From Gordonia shandongensis DSM 45094 (GTDB lineage Bacteria > Actinomycetota > Actinomycetes > Mycobacteriales > Mycobacteriaceae): DNA of 64,000 nt. The stretch is taken from contig NZ_AUHE01000018.1 in NCBI RefSeq assembly GCF_000423025.1, positions 21,107 to 85,106 of the forward strand. Reading direction: 5' to 3'. Shown piece by piece: positions 20,264 to 27,437 of this stretch. The position numbers and the translations under genes are program-made. Each line of letters opens with the position of its first letter. Positions within the stretch are counted from its first letter, which is position 1. The notes under the pieces were generated by a model. It did not search any database. It saw nothing but the letters and a program-made list of their open reading frames with translations, and was not told the DNA's origin.

Positions 20264-20822
20264 CGCCGGCACCGTGGCCGAGGCGACGGCGCAGATCGCG
20301 GACCTGCGCCCCGACGTGGTGCTGCTCGACGTCCACATGCCCGGCGGCGGCGGGGTCGCGGTCTTGCGCGGGGTCACCGACGCCCTCGGATCGGATGCGC
20401 CGGTGTTCCTCGCGTTGAGCGTGTCGGATGCGGCCACCGACGTGATCGCGACCATCCGGGCGGGGGCGCGCGGATACGTCACCAAGACGATCGACGGCGC
20501 CGACCTCGCCGACGCCGTCCGCCGGGTGGCCGAGGGCGACGCCGTGTTCAGTCCGCGGCTGGCGGGTTTCGTGCTCGACTCGTTCACCGGGAAGTCGCCG
20601 GCACCCGAACCGCAGCTCGATCCCGAACTCGACTCGCTGACGCGCCGCGAGATGGAGGTGCTGCGACTGCTGGCCCGCGGCTACACCTATCGGGAGATCG
20701 CCGAGGAGCTGTTCATCTCGGTGAAGACGGTCGAGACGCACGCATCGAATGTGCTGCGCAAGACCCAGCAGTCCAACCGGAACGCACTGACCCGCTGGGC
20801 CGTCAACCGGCAGATCGGCTGA
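20166..20822 (+). CDS. LuxR/NarL-family response regulator
   Basis: The 218-residue regulator has a receiver domain (about 3-120) with the acidic pair DD at 9-10, phospho-acceptor Asp55 (VVLLDVHMPG) and KT at about 109. A LuxR-type helix-turn-helix follows (about 155-215: LTRREMEVLRLLARGYTYRE, then ISVKTVETHASN). It is the partner of the PspC kinase. The start ATG is preceded by CAGGAG and CAGGG. Likely targets include the divergent PspC-toastrack gene. Confidence 0.93.
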   Translation: MTYRVFLVDDHGVFRSGVRAELASEGDLDVVGDAGTVAEATAQIADLRPDVVLLDVHMPGGGGVAVLRGVTDALGSDAPVFLALSVSDAATDVIATIRAGARGYVTKTIDGADLADAVRRVAEGDAVFSPRLAGFVLDSFTGKSPAPEPQLDPELDSLTRREMEVLRLLARGYTYREIAEELFISVKTVETHASNVLRKTQQSNRNALTRWAVNRQIG

Positions 20823-20888
20823 CCGGGAGCCTCCGGTCGCGAAGGTCGGCGTCCCGACGGGTCCGCGCGCCGGTCGGCCGGACGGCGG

Positions 20889-22145
20889 TCAGCCGAGCAG
20901 CACGATGAAGATCGCCACCACGGCGGTCAGCAGGACGAAGACGGCGAAGATCGCCGCGGCCAAGGCGCCGTTCCCGGCGGATCGCTGCGGGGGAGGCGCC
21001 GCCGGGTACGCGCCGGGGTACGTCCCGGGCTGTGACGGATAGCCGCTCGGCGGGGACGGATAGCCGCTCGGCTGCGACGGGTAGGGGGCCTGCTCCGGGT
21101 AGGGGGCCTGCTCCGGCGGAGCGAAGTACCCGCTGTGGGCGACCCGCGTCGCCGGACGCGGCGGGGGCGTGGCGTGCGCGGTCGGCGAGTACGACGCACT
21201 CGAGCCGACGGCGCCGGCGTCCGCGGGCGGAACCGTGCGTGCGCTCAGCCCGGTGGGGACGAGTCCGGTCAGGACGTTCTCGGCGCCGCCGAGCGTGCCC
21301 GCGGCGAACTGGGTCAGCAGATCGCGGGCATGCGCCATGGTCGGACGATTCTGCGGGCTGGGCTCGAGCAGCTGCAGGAGGACGGGGGCGAGTGCGCCGG
21401 CACGGGTGGGCGGAGCGATCTGGGCGAGCGCCACCCGATGCATCGTCGCGATGTAGTTGTCGTCGCCGCCGAACGGCGGCCGCCCCTCGATCATCGTGTA
21501 GAGGGTGGAGCCGAGGGAGAAGACGTCGGACGCCTCGGTCGGCTCCTCGCCGCGAGCCACCTCGGGCGCGAAGTAGGCGGGGGTCCCGGTGACGATGCCG
21601 GTCTGGGTGATCGAGACGTCGCCCTTGGCGCGGGAGATCCCGAAGTCGGTGATCTTCACCAGGCCCGCGTTGCGGGCACCGGTGGTGATGAGGATGTTCG
21701 CGGGTTTGATGTCGCGGTGGATGATCCCGGCGCCGTGCGCCTCGCTGATGGCGTCGGCCACCTGCGCGCAGATCTGCGCGGCCTCCACCGGAGCGACGAC
21801 CCCCTCGTCGGTGAGGACGTCGGCCACGCTGCGGCTGGGCACGTACTCCATGACCAGCCACGGCTCGTCACGATCGAGAGCGACATCGTGCATGGCGACG
21901 GCGTTCCGGTGCGAGAGTCGCGCGGCGAGGCGCCCCTCGCGCAGGGCGCGGGCGCGGGAGGTCTCGGCGGTGCTCTCATCCATGCCACTGGTGGTGAGGA
22001 CCTGCTTGACGGCCACCTCGCGGTCGAGCAGCTGGTCGTGGGAGAGCCAGACCGCCCCCATGCCGCCGCGACCGATGCGACGGATCAGACGGTAGCGCCC
22101 GGCGACCAGGTAGGACGGTCCGGGCGCGGCGGGGGAGGAACTCAT
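20889..22145 (-). CDS. Serine/threonine protein kinase with C-terminal membrane anchor
   Basis: The 418-residue protein has a complete Hanks-type kinase domain (about 10-270): GRGGMGAVW loop, VAVKQ lysine, HRDIKPANIL catalytic loop, DFGISR, and GTPAYFAPEV. A linker rich in Pro and Tyr has repeated YPSQPSG units (about 350-385). The only transmembrane helix is at the extreme C-terminus (about 393-417), so there is no extracytoplasmic sensor domain, unlike PknB. ATG 22145 was chosen; the frame upstream is not natural protein. Confidence 0.92.
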   Translation of the reverse strand: MSSSPAAPGPSYLVAGRYRLIRRIGRGGMGAVWLSHDQLLDREVAVKQVLTTSGMDESTAETSRARALREGRLAARLSHRNAVAMHDVALDRDEPWLVMEYVPSRSVADVLTDEGVVAPVEAAQICAQVADAISEAHGAGIIHRDIKPANILITTGARNAGLVKITDFGISRAKGDVSITQTGIVTGTPAYFAPEVARGEEPTEASDVFSLGSTLYTMIEGRPPFGGDDNYIATMHRVALAQIAPPTRAGALAPVLLQLLEPSPQNRPTMAHARDLLTQFAAGTLGGAENVLTGLVPTGLSARTVPPADAGAVGSSASYSPTAHATPPPRPATRVAHSGYFAPPEQAPYPEQAPYPSQPSGYPSPPSGYPSQPGTYPGAYPAAPPPQRSAGNGALAAAIFAVFVLLTAVVAIFIVLLG

Positions 22146-22215
22146 GCCCCGATGATATAGGCGCCGCTGATGCGGGCGGGGGCACCCTTGACGCAATGGT
22201 CGCACATGTGTTCGG

Positions 22216-23199
22216 ATGAAGCGCATGACGGCGATGCCCGAACTGGTGTACGGGGACACGATGAGATCCGTCATCCTCGATGAGGCGCCGGGGGTGCGGA
22301 TCCACGAGGTGCTGGCCTCCGGTGTGGTGGAGTCGGTGACGAGCGACCGGCGGCACCCGCATTCGTTCGCGGCGGCGGCCATTCGCCGCGCGGGCGACGT
22401 GGTCCAGGTGCGGCTCAATGCGCCGGCGGTGCTGCGCCGGGAGGTCCGGCGGCGGTCATGGCGTCGGGAGACCGTGGTGTTCGGTGCGGACGACGACCCC
22501 TACCAGGGCGCCGAAGAGCACTATCGACTGATGCCGCAGATGCTGTCGGTGCTGGCCGAGGCGCACACCCCGGTCGCGATCTACACGTCGTCGCACCTGG
22601 TGACCAGGGACGTCGCGCTGCTGCGGCTCATCAGCCACGTGGTCCCGGTGACGATCACGGTCGTGATCGGGGCGCTCGATGCGGAGATCTCCCGACGGAT
22701 CGACCCCGGGGCGGCGACGCCGTCGGCCCGGCTGGACGCGATCGGGCGACTCGCGTCCGCGGGGTTGGCGCCGCGGGCGCAGATCGCACCGCTGGCGCCG
22801 TTCCTCGCCGACGACACCGATCGGCTCGACGAACTGCTCGCCGCGCTCGCGGCGGCCGGCGCGACGGGCGTGTCGGTGGCGCCGCTGCGACTCGACGGTG
22901 CCGCGGGGGCGGAGTTCCTGTCGTGGGTGGCCGATGCGCACCCGGCCCTCCTGCGGCGCTACCGGTCGCTGTACGGGCGACGCGACTTCGTCTCCGCCGA
23001 ATACTCGGCGGCATTGCGGGCGCGGATGGCCCCGCTGGTGGAACGGCACGGTCTGGGCAGCCGCTCGCCGGCCGGGGAGCCCAGAACCGGGGAGTCCAGA
23101 ACCGGGGAGCCCAGAACCGGGGATGCTCGGGGCGTCGCGAAGCCGAACGCGGGGGATTGTGAACGGCAGTCTGCGGAGGCGACGCTGACGCTGTTCTGA
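22216..23199 (+). CDS. Rv2578c-type radical-SAM-like protein lacking the cluster cysteines
   Basis: The 327-residue protein resembles the Rv2578c/SPL-type radical SAM family: RIHEVL near the N-terminus, APAVLRREVRRRSWRRETV, DPYQGAEEHYRLMP, LVTRDVALL, and a C-terminal ATLTLF. The segment that should hold CxxxCxYCFARxTH is replaced by SVTSDRRHPHSFAAAAIR and is about 22 residues shorter. The whole protein has one Cys, near its C-terminus, so it cannot bind the [4Fe-4S] cluster. The C-terminal part also has a 15-bp coding tandem repeat (23072-23131). Confidence 0.7.
   Translation: MKRMTAMPELVYGDTMRSVILDEAPGVRIHEVLASGVVESVTSDRRHPHSFAAAAIRRAGDVVQVRLNAPAVLRREVRRRSWRRETVVFGADDDPYQGAEEHYRLMPQMLSVLAEAHTPVAIYTSSHLVTRDVALLRLISHVVPVTITVVIGALDAEISRRIDPGAATPSARLDAIGRLASAGLAPRAQIAPLAPFLADDTDRLDELLAALAAAGATGVSVAPLRLDGAAGAEFLSWVADAHPALLRRYRSLYGRRDFVSAEYSAALRARMAPLVERHGLGSRSPAGEPRTGESRTGEPRTGDARGVAKPNAGDCERQSAEATLTLF
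23072..23131 (+). repeat. 15-bp tandem repeat inside the radical-SAM-like gene
   Basis: Units 23072-23086, 23087-23101 and 23102-23116 (CCGGGGAGCCCAGAA with one T variant in the second) are followed by a degenerate fourth. In frame they encode TGEPR/TGESR-like pentapeptides near the C-terminus, outside the conserved fold. Confidence 0.85.
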
Positions 23200-23204
23200 G
23201 CGCC

Positions 23205-23262
23205 GGGAGCTGCTGTGTCGGGAGCTTCTGTGTCGGGAGCTGCTGTGTCAGGAGCTTCCGGG
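23205..23262. repeat. 15-bp tandem repeat at convergent gene ends
   Basis: Units are 23205-23219 (GGGAGCTGCTGTGTC), 23220-23234 (one change) and 23235-23249 (identical to the first), followed by a partial AGGAGCTTCCGGG. The array begins 5 bp after one stop and covers the stop of the minus-strand gene. Confidence 0.9.
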
Positions 23263-23736
23263 CCCCGAGAGTTCCCGGTAGAGCCCGACGCAGAGGGCGC
23301 CGAGGAGGAGCAGGATCACGATCAGGCCTCCCAGGATCGGCTTGCTGACGGCCACGTCGTCGGGGAGCTGGTAGGCGGTGACGAAATCACCGAGATACCA
23401 GGAGGGGTGAATCCAGATCGCGAGCGGGACGGCGACGGCCGCAATCGATGCCGCGGCACCCGTCCCGACGAGCGCGCCGGCGAAGGGCCGCACCGCCGGG
23501 GACGGGGCGAGTGCGGCGAGGGCGCCGAGGATCGCGACCGCCGCGACGGCGACGATGAGCCAACCGCGCCCCGCCGGGGCGGCGTCCACGGCGCCGCCCG
23601 CGCCCTGGCTCATGCCCAGACCGTTCCAGGAGACGTCGAAACCCAGGGTGCGGAGGCTGATCCACGGCAGCGCCGTGACCGCGATCGCGGTGGCGGCGCT
23701 GATGATGACGGCGAACGGGAGTACGCGAGTCTGCAT
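23248..23736 (-). CDS. Four-helix membrane protein, unknown function
   Basis: The 162-residue protein has transmembrane segments at about 5-25, 58-80, 87-108 and 135-155. An ALPWISL motif follows the first helix. This layout resembles Trp-region membrane proteins of actinobacteria, but I cannot assign a family. ATG 23736 was chosen because the longer frame upstream runs through a repeat array and the imuA' gene. Tandem arrays flank it on both sides. Confidence 0.7.
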   Translation of the reverse strand: MQTRVLPFAVIISAATAIAVTALPWISLRTLGFDVSWNGLGMSQGAGGAVDAAPAGRGWLIVAVAAVAILGALAALAPSPAVRPFAGALVGTGAAASIAAVAVPLAIWIHPSWYLGDFVTAYQLPDDVAVSKPILGGLIVILLLLGALCVGLYRELSGPGSS

Positions 23737-23755
23737 GACTCGAATGTAGTGCCCC

Positions 23756-23846
23756 GACTGTTGTCTTCCCGACTGTTGTCTTCCCGCCCGTTGTCTTCCC
23801 GCTCGCTGTTTCCCTTCTCGCTGTTTCCCTTCTCGCTGTTTCATTG
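23756..23846. repeat. Six-unit 15/16-bp tandem repeat upstream of the imuA' promoter
   Basis: Units are 23756-23770 and 23771-23785 (GACTGTTGTCTTCCC), 23786-23800 (GCCCGTTGTCTTCCC), 23801-23816 (GCTCGCTGTTTCCCTT), 23817-23831 (CTCGCTGTTTCCCTT) and 23832-23846 (CTCGCTGTTTCATTG). The array is strand-biased (pyrimidine-rich on plus) and ends 4 bp before the PafBC-type promoter element. Confidence 0.9.
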
Positions 23847-23850
23847 ACTC

Positions 23851-23888
23851 CTGTCGGTGGCGACTCCTATCATCGAACATGAGTTCGA
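23851..23888 (+). promoter_or_regulatory. DNA-damage promoter of imuA'-imuB: PafBC motif plus LexA box
   Basis: CTGTCGGTG (23851-23859), an 8-bp spacer and TATCAT (23868-23873) match the RecA-independent PafBC promoter pattern TTGTCRGTG-N8-TANNNT at all but the first base. TCGAACATGAGTTCGA (23873-23888) is a perfect mycobacterial LexA box (TCGAAC-N4-GTTCGA) overlapping the -10 and the transcription start. Both damage pathways should therefore control the mutasome genes. Confidence 0.8.
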
Positions 23889-23971
23889 CTACCGGTATCT
23901 TCCCTGCCGGGTCGGGCGCGATTGATCCATCCCGGGCGAGACGTCCGGTTCGACGAGGGGAAGCGTCATGA
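23879..23971 (+). CDS. Leaderless 30-residue leader ORF of imuA'
   Basis: ATG 23879 lies 6 nt after the TATCAT -10 element, so it is probably the first codon of the transcript. The ORF begins MSSTTGIFPAGSGAID and its TGA overlaps the imuA' ATG (ATGA). Translation of the leader would deliver ribosomes to imuA', although imuA' also has its own GAGGGGAAG. The first codons lie inside the LexA box. Confidence 0.45.
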   Translation: MSSTTGIFPAGSGAIDPSRARRPVRRGEAS

Positions 23972-24750
23972 GTGCAGAGTCGGGTGATCGGACGCCCGAG
24001 ATCGAGGAGCTTCGTCGCCGTCTGCATCGGATGTCGGGCGGTCCGGTGCAGATGGAACAGGGACGACCCGCACCGCACCGCACCGGAAGGGATGAATCCG
24101 GACGGGATCGGGTGTCGACCGTGCCGGTCCCGAGGGCGCTGGCCGATCTGTTCCCCCGCGGAGGTCTGCCGCGGGGGTCGGTGACGGCGATGTCGGGGGC
24201 GTCGGTGATCCCGATGTCGATCATCGCCGAGGCGAGCGCACGCGGTGCGACGGTGGCGCTGGTGGGACTGCCCCGACTGAATCTGGCCGCAGCCGCCGAA
24301 CTGGGTGCCGACCTGACGCGGATCGCGGTGGTCGCCGATCCGGGAGCCGATCGATTCGAGACGGCCGCGGTGCTCCTCGACGGCATCGACCTGGTGGTGC
24401 TGGGGTTCGAGGGGCGGTCGGGCCCGGTGACGGCGTCGGTTCCGCCGTCGCGCGCCAGAGTGCTGGCCGGCCGTGCGCGGAAGCAGGCGTCGACGCTGAT
24501 GGTGCTCGGCGACTGGCCGGGCGGCGCGGCGCGAGTGCGCGGCGACGTCGTGACCTACCGGCACCTGCCGGTGCGTCGGAGCGGATACGGGCGCATCGGC
24601 GGATTCCAGGTGGCCGTGGAGGTGCGGGCGCCGGGGGCGCGCCCGGTGCTGGGGACCGTCGACCTGGTCACTCCCGGATGGGGGGAGGCGGAGACGATGC
24701 GTCTGGACCGGATCGAACCGGTCCGGACCACTCTGGAGGTGGCGAATTGA
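23968..24750 (+). CDS. imuA': ImuA', RecA-like mutasome accessory protein
   Basis: The 260-residue protein is the actinobacterial ImuA' (Rv3395c-like), needed with ImuB and DnaE2 for damage-induced mutagenesis. A RecA-like core spans about 55-245 with LFPRGGLPRGSVTAMSGA, where RecA would have Walker A; the GxxxxGKT motif is not intact. GAGGGGAAG precedes the ATG. The stop overlaps the imuB TTG start, giving an imuA'-imuB operon, with dnaE2 about 5 kb away on the same strand. Confidence 0.9.
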   Translation: MSAESGDRTPEIEELRRRLHRMSGGPVQMEQGRPAPHRTGRDESGRDRVSTVPVPRALADLFPRGGLPRGSVTAMSGASVIPMSIIAEASARGATVALVGLPRLNLAAAAELGADLTRIAVVADPGADRFETAAVLLDGIDLVVLGFEGRSGPVTASVPPSRARVLAGRARKQASTLMVLGDWPGGAARVRGDVVTYRHLPVRRSGYGRIGGFQVAVEVRAPGARPVLGTVDLVTPGWGEAETMRLDRIEPVRTTLEVAN

Positions 24751-26303
24751 CCGGTACCGACACGCGGCGCGTACTGGCCCTGTGGTGCCCGGACTGGCCG
24801 GCGGTGGCGGCCGCGGCGGCGACCGGCACCGGTGCGGAGACACCGGTCGCCGTGCTCCACGCGGGACGGGTGCGGGCGTGCTCGCGATCCGCGCGAACCC
24901 AGGGCGTCCGCCGCGGGATGCGGAAGCGGCAGGCGCAGTCGCTGTGCCCCGACCTCGCGGTGCACGACGCCGACGAGGCGCGGGACGGCCGACTGTTCGA
25001 CCCCCTGGTGGCGGCGGTGACCGACATGGTGCCGACCACGGAGGTACTGCGTCCGGGCCTCCTGGCGTCCGCCGCGAACCGTGCGGCGAAGGCGGTCGGC
25101 GGTGAAACCGCTCTCGCCGAACGGCTCGTGGACGCCGTGGCCGCCGAAGGGGTCGCGGCGCGGGTCGGGGTGGCCGACGAATTGTTCACCGCGGTGCTGG
25201 CCGCCCGGTCCGGGCACGCGGTCGCGCCCGGCGGAGACGCCGAGTACCTGGCGGGCAGGCCGATCACCGATCTCGTCGTGGAGCCCGCGCTCACCGGACC
25301 GGGACGTGACGACCTGGTCGACCTGCTGTGGCGGTTGGGGATCCGGACGCTGGGAGCATTCGCCCGACTGGATTCGGCAGATGTGGCGTCCCGATTCTCC
25401 GCCGACGCCGTCACCGCGCATCGACTGTCCCGCGGGATGGCGGGGAGACGGCCCAGCCGGGCGCCCGTCCCCGACGCGTTGGCGGTGGAACACCGCTGCG
25501 ATCCCCCGATCGACCGAATCGACGCCGCGGCCTTCCTGGGCAGGAGACTGGCGCAGGATCTGCACGAACGACTCGCAGCCGCCTCGCTGGCCTGCACGCG
25601 ACTGACGATCCGAGCCGTCACCGAACGGGGACAGGAGCACGCGCGGACCTGGCGATGCGCCGAACCCCTCACCCCGGAGGCCACCGCCGACCGAATCCGC
25701 TGGCAGTTGGAGGGCTGGCTCAGCGGGACGGGGGCGACGCAGGGCCCCGACTCGCCGGTGACACGGCTGATCCTGGAACCGGTGGAAGTGGTGGATCCCG
25801 GTGCGCTGACGTACGCCCTCTCGGGGGCGGGCCTCCCCGCGGTGCGAGGAGACGGTCTCGACGGTCGGGCGCGCCGCGCCCTGGTGCGGGTGCAGGGACT
25901 GCTCGGCGGCGAGGCCGTGCGGGTGCCGATCCCCAGCGGCGGCCGCGGCCCCGCGGAACGAGTGGCCCTGGTGGCCTTCGGCGACGAACCGGTCGCTCCC
26001 CGCGACCCCGCGGCGGCGTGGCCCGACCGCGTGGCCCGCCCCGTCCCGTCGCTGCTGACCCAGGTGGGGGCCGAGCTGACCGACGTCGACGGCATCGCGG
26101 TCACGGTCGACGACCGGGGGGCGTTCAGCTCGCCCCCGGCGCACGTGCGGGTGGGATCTCGGACGCACCGGCTCCGCTGGTGGGCGGGCCCCTGGCCGTC
26201 CGCTCCGGGAAGCGCCAGAGCCCAAGTCCTGGTGGACGACTCGCGGGCGCTGCTGCTGTGCTGCCGAGACGGCGTCTGGACGGTGGAGGGGATCTATGAG
26301 TGA
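24747..26303 (+). CDS. imuB: ImuB, inactive Y-family polymerase homologue
   Basis: The 518-residue protein begins VLALWCPDWPAVAA, as ImuB proteins do. It has a palm/fingers region (to about 200), helix-hairpin-helix (LWRLGIRTLGAFARL, about 190-210) and little-finger region. Catalytic acidic residues of Y-family polymerases are not in place. ImuB is the mutasome hub that normally binds the beta clamp through QLPLWG. That motif is not seen; the expected region reads DPGALTYALSGAG. The start is TTG 24747 (overlap TTGA) with GGAGG 8 bases upstream. Confidence 0.92.
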   Translation: MTGTDTRRVLALWCPDWPAVAAAAATGTGAETPVAVLHAGRVRACSRSARTQGVRRGMRKRQAQSLCPDLAVHDADEARDGRLFDPLVAAVTDMVPTTEVLRPGLLASAANRAAKAVGGETALAERLVDAVAAEGVAARVGVADELFTAVLAARSGHAVAPGGDAEYLAGRPITDLVVEPALTGPGRDDLVDLLWRLGIRTLGAFARLDSADVASRFSADAVTAHRLSRGMAGRRPSRAPVPDALAVEHRCDPPIDRIDAAAFLGRRLAQDLHERLAAASLACTRLTIRAVTERGQEHARTWRCAEPLTPEATADRIRWQLEGWLSGTGATQGPDSPVTRLILEPVEVVDPGALTYALSGAGLPAVRGDGLDGRARRALVRVQGLLGGEAVRVPIPSGGRGPAERVALVAFGDEPVAPRDPAAAWPDRVARPVPSLLTQVGAELTDVDGIAVTVDDRGAFSSPPAHVRVGSRTHRLRWWAGPWPSAPGSARAQVLVDDSRALLLCCRDGVWTVEGIYE

Positions 26304-26330
26304 GAGCCCGGGCGCGCGAGCCGGATGCGC

Positions 26331-27419
26331 TCAGGAGTTGGCGCCGCGTGCGATCACCGGCCACGCCTCCACGGAGCCGTCCGCACGCACGACGGTCAGG
26401 TCGTCGACCAGATTCACCGCGGTGCAGACGTGGTTCGGGATCACGCGCACGCGGTCGCCGAGATCGGGAATCACCTCCGCGTCGTCGGGGAACTCGACGA
26501 CGCCGTGATGTTCGGACAGCGAGACGATCCGCGCGTCCGGGTGGTCGGCGAGCCGGCCGAAGCCGGTCGTCCACGCCGGCCGGTCGGCCCCGAGGACCTT
26601 GCTGCCCGAGTCGAGGACGACTCGATTCACGTGCCGACTCACCACCGTCGCGATCACCGTCAACGCCACGTCGTCGACGTCGGCGCTGCCCAACTCCACC
26701 TGCTGAGCGTCGTTGAAGGGGTACACGCCGGGACGGACCTCGGTGACGACTCCCGGCGTGAGGAGACCGACCGTCGGTGTGGATCCGCCGCTGACCACCG
26801 CCACGTCGATCCCCGCCGCGCGCAGGCCGTCGGCCGCCGCGGTGAGCGCCGCGAGCTCGTCACGCGCGGCGGCGTGACGCGAGTCGCCGGGCCCATAACC
26901 GTGTCCGGGAAAGGTGAACACCCCCGCCACGTCGAGTCCCGCGTCGCGGGCGGCCCGCGCCACGTCGGCCGCGCCGTCGGCGGAGACACCCGTGCGGTGC
27001 ATGCCGGAGTCGACCTCCACGATCACCCGGACCCGAGCGCCGGCCAGCCCGTCGGCCAGGTGGCGGGCGCCCGCGGGCGAGTCGACACCGACGCTCACCG
27101 CGACGCGGGCGGCCAACGCGCGCAGTCGAGCGGCCCCCGCGGCCGTCGGCCACAGCGGATAGGCGATGAACAGGTCCGTCACCCCGGCGTCGGCGAAGGC
27201 CTCGGCCTCGCCGATGGTCGCCACCGACAGGCCCGTCGCGCCGGCGTCGAGCTGTCGCCGCGCGATCTGCGCGCACTTGTGGGTCTTCGCGTGCGGTCGC
27301 AGTCGGACCCCGCAGCGTTCGGCCAATCGCGCCATGGCCGCGATGTTGCGGTCGAGACGCGCCGCGTCGACGACGAGCACCGGGGTGTCGAGGCGGGTCG
27401 GGACGTCGGGGACGGTCAT
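26331..27419 (-). CDS. PLP-dependent D-amino-acid enzyme (DSD1/D-threonine aldolase family)
   Basis: The 362-residue enzyme has an alanine-racemase-type barrel (about 10-240) with the PLP lysine in RPHAKTHKC (about 41-49). The C-terminal D-serine dehydratase-like domain carries PNHVCTAVN (about 329-337), whose His and Cys bind metal in the family. Members act as D-threonine aldolase or D-serine dehydratase; which one applies cannot be decided here. It converges with imuB. The gene behind it (27438) is on the same strand 18 bp upstream, so they may be co-transcribed. Confidence 0.85.
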   Translation of the reverse strand: MTVPDVPTRLDTPVLVVDAARLDRNIAAMARLAERCGVRLRPHAKTHKCAQIARRQLDAGATGLSVATIGEAEAFADAGVTDLFIAYPLWPTAAGAARLRALAARVAVSVGVDSPAGARHLADGLAGARVRVIVEVDSGMHRTGVSADGAADVARAARDAGLDVAGVFTFPGHGYGPGDSRHAAARDELAALTAAADGLRAAGIDVAVVSGGSTPTVGLLTPGVVTEVRPGVYPFNDAQQVELGSADVDDVALTVIATVVSRHVNRVVLDSGSKVLGADRPAWTTGFGRLADHPDARIVSLSEHHGVVEFPDDAEVIPDLGDRVRVIPNHVCTAVNLVDDLTVVRADGSVEAWPVIARGANS

Positions 27420-27437
27420 GGCACCGATGGTGACACG

